Below are positions 49,859 through 60,990 of a stretch of DNA of 64,000 nt, piece after piece. Source of the DNA: Nyssa sinensis (taxonomy: Eukaryota; Streptophyta; Magnoliopsida; Cornales; Nyssaceae); NCBI GenBank assembly GCA_008638375.1, contig CM018036.1, positions 15,146,651-15,210,650 of the forward strand, given 5' to 3'. The position numbers and the translations under genes are program-made. Every line of letters begins with the position of its first letter. The first letter of the stretch is position 1. Under the pieces are notes generated by a model that did no database searches, was not told where the DNA came from, and saw only the letters and a list, made by a program, of their open reading frames with translations.

Positions 49859-51606
49859 TGACGTAGCGAAAGCTTGTGAAGAAGTAGAACGCTTGCTCTG
49901 ATACCAACTGACGTAGCGGAAGCTTGTGAAGAAGTAGCACACTGCCTGCTTCTTTGAAAATATTCTTTAGTAACAAAGTAACATGGGGACTCCTCACCTA
50001 ACAAGAGAAAATAAATCTCCAAAATTTGTAATTGAATTAATATTAATGAAAAACTTTTTATAAAGACCTATTACATCATATTTATAGTGCTAAAACACTA
50101 TTATTTTGACTAGGAAACCAAAACTCGTATTTTTATACTAATCCTACTATAATAAAGACTAATAGGTTAAATAGGAAACTACTAATTCGTATATATTCTA
50201 TACTAATCCAAATAAAACTAGGAAACTAGAGAAATTATGAATAAATTAAAATAAAAAACTAAACAATCTTAATAAAACTCTAAAACAACTTTTCATATTT
50301 TTAAGGTACCAAATCTGTCCTACATCAGTCTCTTCCACTTGAAAACAACTAGACCTCGAGTTGACTGGATGTATGCAACCTCGAAGTCGTCCATAACCGG
50401 GTAATAATAATTGAATCTTTTGAAAAATAATTAAATATTCAAGGAGTTCGTCTATCATATCTTTCATGAAGTCGGTAATTTTAGGCCATTTTTTTGATGA
50501 TAATAATGCTCCAGTAATGAAATAAAAATTATCTTCTTGTACCACAATTTCAATTTTACTATAAGTATTAGAATTATTTTTCACGAATTCAGGTTCAGCT
50601 TCATTATCTTTAGTGTTGACAATTTAAATGAGATTTTCTTGGTCAACTTCTTCTTTATCATCTACATCAACTGTTTCAACAACATCAATAGAAATAAATT
50701 CAATCTTATTTTCTATCAATTCTTTGTGATATTCTTCAACGCATGGAAGACTTTGATCTTCGCTTTTTATGACAAGAGAGTCTTCTATAAGGATGTTGAC
50801 TTCTTTCTCATCCTCACTCAAGTTATCCTCATAGGCTAGCTGCCTACATGGAATCTCTGGATGGCGTTCACGAATAACTTCAGCCCTCTCTCGAAAAGGT
50901 TGACGACTAGAAGGACCGTCGCCCAACTGATTAATCCTTGTAGTCAGCCTAGCAAGAGTCGCTTGGATCTCCCGCAACGCTTGCTGGGTCTCACGTTGAG
51001 CCTGCTGGGTCTCGTGCTAGAAAATTCTGAATTCAGCCCTTGTAACCATATTTTTCTCACGGTCACCGCCGTCAAGGATTTCGCTCTTGTTCCGTGCGTT
51101 CGCCATCTGAACAGGATTAAGCCTGCTCTGATACCAAATGACATAGCGGAAGTTTGTGAAGAAGTAGAACGCCTGCTTTGATACCAACTGACGTAGCGGA
51201 AGCTTGTGAAGAAGTAGGACACGGCCTGCTTCTTGGAAAATATTCTTTAGTAACAAAGTAACATGTAAACTCCTCACCCAACAAGAGAAAATAAATCTCC
51301 AAAATTCGTAATTGAATTAATATTAATGAAAATTTTTTATAAAGACCTATTATATCATATTTGTAATGCTAAAACACTACTATTTTGACTAGGAAACTAA
51401 AACTCGTATTTTTATACTAATCCTACTACAATAAAGACTAGTAAGTCAAATAGGAAACTACTAATTCCTATATTTTCTATACTAATCCAAATAAAATTAG
51501 GAAACTAGAGATATCATGAATAAATTAAAATAAAAAACTAAACAATCTTAATACAACTTTAAAACAACTTTCCATATTTTTAAGGTACCAAATCTGTCCT
51601 ACATCA
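49859..51606 (-). mobile_element. non-autonomous LTR retrotransposon, 1748 bp, TSD TATAT
   Basis: LTRs of 469 bp (49859-50327) and 468 bp (51139-51606) both run TGAC(G/A)TAGCG...CTGTCCTACATCA. TATAT flanks the element (49854-49858, 51607-51611). On the minus strand the 5' LTR is the right copy, followed by the primer-binding site TTGGTATCAGAGC (51138-51125). The 3' LTR is preceded by the purine-rich AAGTGGAAGAGAC (50340-50328). The 811-bp interior holds only a gag-like frame, so movement would need proteins supplied by another element. Confidence 0.88.
50328..51106 (-). pseudogene. gag-like frame of the non-autonomous LTR element
   Basis: From ATG 51106 (MANARNKSEILDGGDREKN) a single frame of about 260 codons runs to the 3' LTR, interrupted by two stops: a TAG at about 51019-51017 and a TAA at 50626-50624. 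It reads ETQQAQRETQQALREIQATL (heptad-like), RINQLGDGPSSRQPFRERAE, an acidic middle rich in E/D, and ends GYGRLRGCIHPVNSRSSCF and QVEETDVG. No zinc knuckle, protease or RT. The composition suggests a structural protein; the exact family is not recognised. Confidence 0.5.
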
Positions 51607-51842
51607 TATATAGACCAGAGGAGCTAGAGACGGGTAATGTGAGACAATTCAACACGCCTCCTGAATTACATTGCCCGCGGAGGGAAAACGGGTGAGCGGC
51701 CCCGACTCCTCTATCTCAAGGTTGGATCTCTGGCATGCCTCTGATACCATGTTGAAAATTGGATAAGAGCCATCTCTCCCTCTCCTTAACACCTGAGTTT
51801 TAAAGAGCTGAATGAGTCGAGCTTCCAATTTTCAACAAAAAC

Positions 51843-52249
51843 TATTTCAACGATTCCTTTGACTTAGATTAGTAATTCGTATTTCATTTTATGTTATTTT
51901 TATTTCTTGTCTTTTATGACTATTTAATTACTGTAGACCAATCATAACCTAAAAAGAGATTATTTTTATTAATAGTAAAAGTATAAAAAGTTTTTTTTAT
52001 CATAATAAAAATATAAAACAAAAATTATAAATATTGATAGATAGATGGATAATATGTATAATCTAGCCGAAAAGTTCTGCCGGCTAAATGCCGAGACTTT
52101 GGCCACTCAGACTCCGCTAGAAACAAGACTCACAAGAAGTGGCGCCCAATAGATGGTGGGCACTCAAACGGTCTCTTTTTCTCACTCCCCCATGCTGGTG
52201 CCCATCACCAATCACACCCATATCCCACTTGAAGCAAGTTTGAGATGCC
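51843..52249. other. spacer upstream of the strictosidine-synthase-like gene
   Basis: AT-rich until about 52060, then a less AT-rich promoter-proximal stretch leading to the TATA box. No gene. Confidence 0.6.
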
Positions 52250-52257
52250 TATAAATA
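52250..52257 (+). promoter_or_regulatory. TATA box of the strictosidine-synthase-like gene
   Basis: TATAAATA lies 42 bp upstream of the chosen ATG (52292), which would leave a very short leader. Another in-frame ATG at 52262-52264 context (GCATGGATTAG) is not in the coding frame. The promoter looks intact although the coding frame is broken. Confidence 0.55.
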
Positions 52258-52291
52258 CTTGCATGGATTAGTATGGCTGTTCACCCAAAAC

Positions 52292-53806
52292 ATGGCAATT
52301 ATCTGCAGTTCCAAAACTATTTCCATTTTCATCCTTTGCTTATCTTTTTCTTCTGTGGTTCTTTCCATTACTATTGCAAATACTAGCCAGCTCCAACTGC
52401 CGCCACAGTGTTCAGGTCCTGCTTCCTTTGCTTTCGACTCCATAGGTGGATTCTACACTGGTGTCTTTGATGGCAAAATTCTCAACTATCAAACACGTAC
52501 GGGCTTTGGAGAGTTTGGCTTCACTTCTCCAAATAGTTAATACTTTTCTCAAAGTATTGAATCAGCTTTTGGGCAAATTGACTAACGCAGCTACCTATTA
52601 TAAAAACCATATTTGGGTTAATATATAATTTCCATACATGCATTTTCTATTGAGCCAGAAAAACCAAAATAAATATTATTCAAGCTTAGGTATTGAGTAA
52701 CACTAATACAAATTGTTATGTATATATTTAGAAGAATAAGAGCATAAATTAATAAGGAATAGATTTACTTTCTGCCCAATAACAAATTATGAGCATGAAG
52801 GAAATATCATAGCTGCTGGGAAAAAAAAAACTGTTGTCCTTTTAAATGCTAATAATAATCAATTTGAATATATTTTGTCCCTTTGATTTTGGTTCAGGTC
52901 CAAGGCTGTGTGATGGCACTACTAATCCAGACTTGGGACCTCTCTGTGGGAGGCCATTAGGTTTGGGATTGTGCTCTCTAACGAATCAGCTCTATTTAGC
53001 CGATGCTTATTATGGGCTCTTGGGGGGAATTCATGGGGGGCTTGCAACCCAACTTGCTACCATGGCAGAGGGACTGGCCTTTCGCTTCCTTTTTGGTTTG
53101 GACATAGACCAACTAACTGGAATTGTTTACTTCACAGAATTTAGCAACGTATACCAGTTGAGGTACTTTTACTGTTCTTTTGTTTTCCTTTTAAATCATC
53201 TGTCTTAAACGCATGGGTTGAAAGAACTCTATATAAATTGTCTCACTTTTGCAGCCAGTTCACAGAGGCAGTTCGTTATGGTGATGCAACAGGAAGGTTA
53301 ATGAAACACGATCCAACGAAAAACAAGTTACAGTGCTGCTAAGGGGGCTTTCAGGTGCAGCTGGTGTGGCAATTAGAAAAGATGGCTCTTTCATCCTAGT
53401 TTCAGAATTCAGTGGTAGTAGAATTCAGAAGTATTGGTTAAAAGGTCCCAAAGCAAATACAGCAGAAATTCTACTGAACCTCCCAGGAAGACCTGCTAAC
53501 ATCAACAGGACCATATTAGGAAACTTTTGGGTGGCAGTGAATGTCTTGACACAACAGCCCATGCAAACTACCATGCCAACGACAGCACAATCGATCAATG
53601 AACAGTATGTCCTGTCTGCACAGTTGATAAATGGATCAACTGGCGTTGAGATATGAGTGGTGCTGCCTCCTATACAAGATGTGTTTCCGGACCGGTTTCT
53701 TGCTGGTACTGTGATGACCGAAGTTCAAGAGAATCGTGATACAATATATATCGGGACTAATAATAATACAGTGGACATTGTTGGTACAATTACCTTGACT
53801 GGTTGA
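52292..53806 (+). pseudogene. strictosidine-synthase-like (SSL) gene, disabled
   Basis: SSL proteins are secreted or vacuolar six-bladed beta-propellers related to strictosidine synthase; most plant members do not make strictosidine. Exon 1 (52292-52535) starts MAIICSSKTISIFILCL, a signal peptide, then QCSGPASFAFDSIGGFYTGV. Exon 2 (52898-53163) has LCDGTTNPDLGPLCGRPLG, LYLADAYYGLLG and GLDIDQLTGIVYFTEFSN. Exon 3 (53255-53806) has YGDATGRLMKHDPT, LLRGLSGAAGVAIRKDGSF, YWLKGPKANTAEILLNLPGR and NFWVAVN. Both introns keep GT-AG ends. Two lesions: a one-base loss near 53325 (between ...TKN and QVTVLLRG) and a TGA at 53654-53656 where Arg is expected, after which the frame continues VVLPPIQDVFPD to a natural TGA. 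Full length would be about 350 residues, normal for the family. Confidence 0.85.
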
Positions 53807-55037
53807 GTGTGTCCTGAAATGGAAGTTAAATACTAGGATCTGCTAATGAATAAAAGTCTGCTTATAAAACAATGCCCACTAAATGAAAGTTGGCTCATTA
53901 CCAATTCTTTGTGTATGGATGATGAGATTCCATTGATAGAGTCAATTCTAATAGACTTATTGGAGGTCCCACTATGTTAATAGAGAACAACTTATCAATT
54001 CAATTACAAGACACAAATTAAATTGACAATTTGCTTACTTACTATATTAATTACTTTATAGTTTATTATTACTCATGACTCGTTTGGATGAACGGTAAAA
54101 AAGTACGTTTGAAAAAAACTCTTTCAACAACTTAATTAAAATACTTGTTTTGAACTTATTACAATCTTAAAAAGTGCGGTTTATAAATTAAATTAAACAC
54201 TTAATTTATCAAAAAACTAAGTTCGTCTTCGACTTGAAAATGTCCGTTTTAAGATTCAATAAGTTGAACCGAGCACACATTCAATCAGTTTTGTTGACCT
54301 CTATTGTTTGTTTGTTTTTTTTTTTTTTTTGTGAATGACAAAGAAAAAGAATATAATTGATGAAAAAGATGTACAAGGGATACATGCAAAGACATCAATA
54401 GAAGATGAGAATAATGTAAAAGATATCATGATCCCTAAGTTTTATGTTTTATCCCAATCAAATTGGTACCAAACAAATGGAATAATTAATCATATGTCAG
54501 CATTTAACCAAAAGAACAAAGAAAAAGGATAAAGACAAACTATAACGTATCCGAAACAATGGCAGCCATAATACCCAAAAACAAAATGAAGCCAAAACAT
54601 AACCAGCAACATAGATTAACCCATGGAAGCATCCAACATAGACTATTATGACCACCCTATTAAGCACTATCTTTGATTTGCTGATTCTGATGATGAAGTC
54701 AATGACCGAATTATGTCTATTAACTATTCCTTTACTGTTCCATAGCAACAATTCGTTTTGATTACAATTGGCCTCTATTGATCAACACTGTTGAGTGTGT
54801 AACTTCTTATGCAATGATTTAGAGATATGTTCTAAGATCTCTCTTAACAAAACTCACAATTACTTCAGTGAAAAGGAACTATATTCAAATTCAGTTACAA
54901 GAATCAATATAAAAGTCTTAATTAAGGATTTAATTAGTGTAAAAAATCTATATATATATATATATATATATATGAAAGCAAAATTAATATGCTTTCAACA
55001 ATCTTAATCCTGTGCATCTTATATGCAAAATTTGTCG

Positions 55038-55075
<38 letters not shown>

Positions 55076-55540
55076 CTTCTATTTACTCTATTTAAATTCA
55101 AATTAAAGCGGCCAAAAATATTCTCAAAAACCGACACACCTTTTCAAACGATCATGACACATGTTTGGATGGTTGAGCTGTTAGGAAAGTACTCAAAATG
55201 TATTTGAACGGTTACGATACTGAATTTTCAAATTCAAATCTTTCCGATTTAAAACTTAACCAAGTACCTAAAGGAGAAACTAGTGGCATATTTTAAAGTC
55301 TTTTCTAACCTATAGTCATAGCTAAAAAGTTCCTAGGACTCGTGAATAACTAAGTGCAAGTTCATATGAGAACCGTTCACTAAAAAATTAAATATACACG
55401 CATCTTACAAATGCACGTACGTAATCATGTATGCAAGTTGTGCACTTGTGTTTTTACCTTTCTCAATATAGTAATTCTAAATTAAGCCTTCAAGATGATG
55501 TCCAAATATTTTGTTTTCAAAAAAAACAAAGTTGTAATTA
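53807..55540. other. intergenic, AT-rich, with microsatellites
   Basis: Contains (TA)n at 54948-54972 and (AT)n at 55040-55072. A T-run sits at 54318-54331. No gene is supported. Confidence 0.6.
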
Positions 55541-55544
55541 ACAG

Positions 55545-56035
55545 TTCGTTTGGATAAGTAGGAGGGAAAGGAAAGGAGAGGAGAGTATTAGTTATAAGAG
55601 AAAGGAAAGGAATGGAGAGGAGAGGGTAATCCTTCGTTTATGTTTGGATAACTAATGCAAGGAAAGGAGAGGTAATCCTTTCATTTTGTTTGGAAATGAT
55701 AAAGGAGAGAAAGGAAAAGAAAGAATTTTATATTATTTTACTATTATACACAAACAATGTGTATTTGGATGCTTTAGGATAGAGGTGTCATTTTTATTTT
55801 GTCTTTTATAATTTTAAGGGTAATATTGGTATTATTAAAAATTCATGAAATCATTCTTTCCTTTCCCTCCGTTTCCGTCCACTTTTGGAGTGATAACAAA
55901 ATTGTTAAAATGGGGGTTAAGCTCTCCTTCCCTTTCCCTCCCTTTCCTTCCTAATTTTTAAAACAAACATGATATAAGCTCTCCTTCCTTATCCTTCCCT
56001 TCCTTTTCTTTCCAATTCTTTCCATCCAAACATAG
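55545..56035. mobile_element. foldback / MITE-like element with purine-rich imperfect inverted repeats
   Basis: The left arm reads GTTTGGATAAGTAGGAGGG followed by AAAGGAAAGGAGAGGAG. The right arm, on the opposite strand, reads ATGTTTGGATGGAAAGAATT followed by GGAAAGAAAAGGAAGGGAAGG. Each arm carries an internal second copy (near 55635-55700 and 55920-55990). I could not fix a TSD, so the superfamily is open. Confidence 0.5.
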
Positions 56036-56283
56036 TGTAAGTCCACTTGATCAAGTTTTTCGGGATTTAACTGCCTAGTAATAGGATTCAAATTCAAATA
56101 TAATATAGACACAATTAATACTTCAGACTTTTTGGAATGAATCGTCAAAACATAAATTATAGGAAAATTTTATAATTATACAAAGTACAAATTTTTCTGA
56201 CAATCTCTCTTTTGGAAATTTCAATTTCAAAAGATAAAAATAAAATTTAATAGTAAATGATCAATTACACACCACTCATACAT

Positions 56284-56285
<2 letters not shown>

Positions 56286-56315
<30 letters not shown>
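56286..56315. repeat. (CA)n microsatellite
   Basis: Uninterrupted CA run of about 30 bp. Confidence 0.95.
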
Positions 56316-56318
<3 letters not shown>

Positions 56319-56854
56319 ACACATGCATGACCGGTTTTCTAAGAGTGAGAGGAAGTTTGGAAGATGAAGAAGGTCAACCAAGGAGGGAAAAAGGAGAGAG
56401 ATGGTGTTTGTTTATTTTTGAAGTCTTGTTACCATCAAATGAATCACTTCTCTCACACACAAATACAATGGTACACTAGCACGCACTCACACAATAACTT
56501 CTCTCACATTGAATCTCTTCTTGACCAATAACAATGTGTCACAAGAAATTGTTTATAAAGTAGTGTCAAGTTTTCTCCTATACTCTCCTCTCATTAGTTA
56601 TTCCAATTTAAAAAAAAAAAAGATTACCATCTCATCTCCTATCCTCTCATTTACCTTAAAAGTAATGCTCTCCTCTCCCTCTAACTTATTTAAAAGGACT
56701 ATAAAAATTTTTTATGGGATCTTTTATATTAGATTTCTTATCTAATTTATAAATTATTTTATTTCAATAAATTTATTAACCTATCAAAAATATTATCAAT
56801 TATTTTTGTTTTTTTATATTTTATTAATTTTTAAATTTATAATTAAACATTTAG

Positions 56855-57014
56855 TATTGACAGAATCATATCTTTCCCATATTATGAGTTGCATAAAATC
56901 AAGAATTTTTATTATTTATAAATTTCCATATTTAGTTTCATTGTACAACTATATATTTTGTAAAACAGAATAAAAAAAATACACACAAAATTATTCATTT
57001 TCTTATTTTTTAAC
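56855..57014 (+). repeat. 5' LTR of the short-LTR copia element
   Basis: Aligned by eye with 60826-60984, it shows nine substitutions, all transitions, plus one single-base length difference in a T-run. Confidence 0.85.
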
Positions 57015-57015
57015 T

Positions 57016-57025
57016 TGGTATCAGA
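57016..57025 (+). promoter_or_regulatory. primer-binding site (tRNA-Met type)
   Basis: TGGTATCAGA immediately after the 5' LTR, the standard copia PBS. Confidence 0.9.
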
Positions 57026-57029
57026 CCCT

Positions 57030-57515
57030 CTCTTTCTCTGCCACGCCTGTTTCTAGGTTTTCTTTTCTGTTGCTCTTGCAGCCGTAGCCACCTGCCTCTC
57101 ATCTGTTTCTTTGTTTTTCAAGCCGAGTCTCCCTTTTTTTCTTCTCTTTTTCCCAGCAGCCTTGTTTGACTTTTCTCTCTGGTTATTTTCTTTCTTTTCT
57201 TCTCTTATTATTTTCTTGGCCACTTGTTTTTCTTCTCTATTTCTGATCAGCTGCTGCTTCTTCTTTCCCTGCTTTGCGTTTTTTCTTTATTCTCATCTTC
57301 TTTTCTCCAGCCGCCACTTGTTCAGCCCAGCTCCTTTTGATTTTTTGTCCTGTTGCCCAGCCGCTTGCTTCCTTCTTCCCCAGCGTCAGCGCCCCACGTT
57401 CTCTCCTTTTTGCTTCTTTTTTTTTTTTTTATTCTTCCTTTCTACTCCTACTTCAGCGCCCCTAAAAAAAATAAAAAAAAAATCTTTCAACAGCCCCATC
57501 CAGCGTCAACAAGAT
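57030..57515 (+). other. polypyrimidine-rich leader where gag should be
   Basis: C/T-rich sequence (TTTTTTTCTTCTCTTTTTCCC and similar) fills the space between PBS and the protease linker. No LNDxNYxxWK-type copia gag motif or zinc knuckle is present. Confidence 0.7.
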
Positions 57516-57519
57516 CGCC

Positions 57520-60500
57520 GTGGCTCCATCATCCTCGAGTCTGGTACCCGACTTGTCACCAGAGTTATACCAAAAACTTCTCAGCATGCTCGCGTCATCC
57601 TCATCTCCGATCGAGTCCTCTTCAGTCAACTTCATTGGTAATCTCTTCTCCTCTCAACTTAATTTTCCTTTCAATCGGCGCCTTCATTGGGTGGTAGACA
57701 GTGGCGTGAGCCACCATATCTGCCATCACAAGGATGCTTTCACTGATCTACAACCCCTCGCAACTCCCCATTCCATTCGGCTTCCCACGGGTCAGGATAT
57801 TCCCGTTGAGGGTCTTGGCACTTGTATTCTCTCCTCATCTATTACTCTCACTCAAGTCTATTTTGTTCCTCTTTTAACCTTTAATTTATTATCTGTTTCC
57901 CAAATTTTCCTTCAAAATTCTTACACTATTATTTTTTCTTCTCATAATTGCTTCTTTCAGGACCCACAATCGATGAAGCTGACTGGAGCGAGTAATCTAT
58001 GCAATGGGCTTTATGTGTACCGTCCCGAACCCCCTATGGTTTTTGCTGCTCAGTCCACTGCTAATAAGACTATGACATCAACGTCTAGGTCATCCCTCCA
58101 GTTTTACTATTCCTAATGTTTTAGACTCCCCTTGCATTCTTTCTGATTGTGATGTTTGCGCTCGTTCAAAGCACACAAGATTACCCTTTCCCAAATTTGC
58201 TACTAAAAGTGTTTCTGCTTTTAATCGAATTTTTTGTGATATTTGGGGTGGCTATCATACTCCTTCCTTATGTGGAGCCCATTATTTTCTTACCATAGTC
58301 GATGATTTTTCCTGCATTACTTGGATCTATTTAATGCGTTTTAAATCTGAAACTTACACTCATTTAACACATTTTTTTGCTCTTGTCAAAAATCAATTTA
58401 ACACCACTGTTAAAATCATTCGAACAGATAATGGCCAAGAATTTTGCTCTCATCCATTTCAAACATATCTCCTTGACCATGGCATTATTCATGAACATAC
58501 CTGTGTTGACACTCATCAACAAAATAGCGTTGCGGAGCGTAAACATCGGCACCTTCATAATGTTGCCCGTAGTCTCCGTTTTCAAGCTCACTTACCCCTT
58601 CCTTTTTGGGCTGATTGCGTTCTCACCGCTGCATACCTCATCAATTGCACTCCTAGTCGTATTCTTCACAATAAATCACCCTTTGAGGTTCTTTTCAACA
58701 AAACACCCCACTACGATCATCTTCGTGTTTTTGGGTGCCTTTGTTATGCACAAACTCTTCGTGCTCATCGTGATAGATTTTTCCCCCGTGCCACTAAATG
58801 TGTCTTTCTTGGGTATCCTGGCACCCATAAAGCATACAAACTCTACAACCTTGATACACAATCCATTTTCTATTCTCGTGACGTCACCTTCCATGAACAC
58901 CAATTCCCTTTCCAGGATCTTCCAACCACCTCCTCATCCCCTTCTCCATCTTCAATTATTCCTCTTCCCATCCCTGAACCCGTTTTACCCACTTCCCAAC
59001 TCTCTCTTGACACCCCATCTTCTTCCCCTTCCCAACACTCTCTTGACACCCCATCTTCTTCACCTTCCCCCTCTTCTTCCCCTCCACTTGTCTCTCGTCC
59101 TCGTCGTCACACTACACGGCCTTCCTATCTTTAGGACTACATATGCCCCACCTTCCATACCGCGCCCACGGCGTCTTCAACTGCTCTAACGGTTTCAGGT
59201 ACTACTCATCCCTTATCTGCCTTTCTTACATATTCTCGTTTTTCTCCTTCACATCTTACTTATTTCAATGCTCTCACCTCTTGTGTTGATCCTTCTTGTT
59301 ATTCTGATGCTATCTGACACCCTCATTGGCCCGAGGCCATTTCCGCTAAGCTCCGCGCCTTCGAAGATAACTCCACTTGGACTCTTGAGCCACTTCCTCC
59401 TAGTAAGAAACCCATTGGCTGTAAATGGGTTTTCAAAACCAAACTCAAAGCTGACGGATCCATTGAAAGGTACAAAGCCCGATTGGTTGCCAAGGGCTAT
59501 ACTCAAGTTGAAGGTCTTGATTATCATGAGAATTTTTCTCTGGTTGCCAAAATGACCACTGTCCGCTGCTTATTGGCAATCGCTGCAACAACCAATTGGC
59601 TCATTCATCAGCTTGACGTCAACAATGCCTTTTTGCACGGTGATCTTGATGAATAGGTCTACATGACCCCACCCCCCAGCTATTGCCCTCAGGGGGAGAC
59701 CCGTGTTTGTTGCCTTCGAAAGTCTCTCTATGGTCTCAAGCAAGCCTCCCACAACTGGTTTTTCAAACTAACTACTGTACTTCTTGATGCAGGTTTTCGC
59801 CAATCTCAGGCTGATCACTCATTGTTCACCCTTGTCACTCCCACCAGCATCACTATTGTTCTTCTATATGTTGATGACATCTTAGTTGCAGGCAATGCAC
59901 TCTCCCAAATTCAGGTTTTCAAGGACCTTCTCTCCACTCATTTCAAAATAAAGGATCTTGGCTCTCTCAAGTTCTTTCTTGGCCTCGAAGTTGCACGTTC
60001 TTCTGCAGGCATTTTCCTAAATCAACGAAAATATGCTCTGGATATACTTTCTGACAGTGGTCAACTTGGTGCCCGGCTCGTCTCCTTTCCGATGGAACAA
60101 CATTTGAAGCTTTCCAATGACGATGGCTCTTTACTTCTTGATCCTAGCATTTATCGTCGTCTGGTTGGTCATCTCATTTATTTGACTATCACTCACCCTG
60201 ATATTGTTTATGCCGTCAACATTCTCAGTCAGTTCATACATGCTCCTCGTGTTCCTCATATGACTGCTGCCACGCGTGTTCTCCGTTACATCAAAGGGAG
60301 TCCCGGCCAAGGCATTTTTTCTCTTCCTCCAGCACCACACATGTTACGGCTTATACTGATTCTGATTGGGCTAGTTGTCCCACCACACGCCGTTCCACCA
60401 CAGGTTACTTCATCCAACTTGGCACCAGTCCGATCTTGTGGTGTACAAAAAAACAGACTACCGTTGCCCATTCTTTCGCTGAAGCTGAATACCGCGCCAT

Positions 60501-60812
60501 GGTTGCCACCACCTGTGAACTCACTTGGCTTAAGCAACTTCTCACTGATCTTGGCATCTCTCATCCCGAGCCTTTCACCCTCTACTGTGACAATCAGTCT
60601 GCACTTCACATTGCCCACAATCTAGTGTTCCATGAACGTACTAAACACATTGCGATCGATTGTCACATCATTCGCGATAAAAGTCCGGTCTCCTCAAAGC
60701 AGTTCACACTTCTTCACATGAGCAAATTGCAGATATCTTCACCAAGGCTTTAGGCCTCGATCTTTTTCATCATTTCTCACGCAAGTTGGGCAATACGGAT
60801 CTCCATGCGCCA
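57520..60812 (+). pseudogene. copia pol: protease, integrase, RT, RNase H with frameshifts and stops
   Basis: Protease: WVVDSGVSHHIC (about 57690), ending LLTFNLLSVSQI. Integrase: the zinc region is damaged, since LGHPS is present at about 58090 in a new frame but the first zinc-binding His segment is lost. CDVCARSKHTRLPFPK follows, then IFCDIWGGYHTPS, RTDNGQEF and QQNSVAERKHRHL, covering the D,D,E core. A Ser/Pro-rich linker (58920-59100) follows. [49 protein letters not shown], a TAG at 59654-59656, then KSLYGLKQASHNWFFKL and the catalytic YVDDI (about 59867). RNase [22 protein letters not shown] and [13 protein letters not shown] after a frameshift near 60325. Stops also occur at 58114, 59132 and 59315. 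Not functional. Confidence 0.88.
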
Positions 60813-60825
60813 ACTTGAGGGATAG

Positions 60826-60985
60826 TATTGACAGAATCATATCTTTCCCATATTATGGGTTGCATAAAATCAGGAATTTTATTATTTGTAAACTTTCATA
60901 TTTAGTTCCATTGTACAACTATATATTTTGTAAAGCAGAATAGAAAAAATACACACAAAATTATTCATTCTCTTATTTTTTAACA
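60826..60985 (+). repeat. 3' LTR of the short-LTR copia element
   Basis: Partner of 56855-57014, preceded by the purine-rich CTTGAGGGATAG. Confidence 0.85.
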
Positions 60986-60990
60986 TTTAG

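Larger units (their letters stand above)
49562..51837 (-). mobile_element. small TRIM-like LTR element, TSD AAAAC, split by a nested retrotransposon
   Basis: Begins TGTTGAAAATTAG and ends CCAATTTTCAACA. AAAAC is present at 49557-49561 and 51838-51842. Without the nested 49859-51606 insertion it is about 520 bp. It contains two copies of a block reading TATAGACCAGAGGAG...CTCTGATACCATG (49650-49778 and 51610-51750). On the minus strand this reads CATGGTATCAGAG, a Met-tRNA-type primer-binding site. The right end (51750-51837) is close to the reverse complement of the left end (49562-49640), so the ends are inverted rather than direct, which is unusual for an LTR pair. Confidence 0.65.
56855..60985 (+). 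mobile_element. Ty1/copia retrotransposon with short LTRs (Ale-like), gag missing
   Basis: LTRs of about 160 bp (56855-57014 and 60826-60985) run TATTGACAGAATCATATC...TTATTTTTTAAC(A). TTTAG flanks the element (56850-56854, 60986-60990); shifting the borders gives ACATT as an alternative TSD. TGGTATCAGA at 57016-57025 is the Met-tRNA primer-binding site, and CAACTTGAGGGATAG before 60826 is the polypurine region. Pol domains are in the usual copia order, but the ~4.1-kb element has no gag. The Ale lineage is suggested by LTR length and pol wording only. Confidence 0.88.

Noticed and set aside
54497..54751. Minus-strand frame beginning LLWNSKGIVNRHNS, reminiscent of a LINE endonuclease start
   Set aside because: Only a few residues fit the WNCRG motif, no catalytic residues follow and there is no reverse transcriptase nearby.
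58364..58903. Long frames overlapping the copia integrase in other frames and on the minus strand (58377-59189 plus, 58364-58591 and 58676-58903 minus)
   Set aside because: Shadows of the integrase frame, which carries the real D,D,E motifs.
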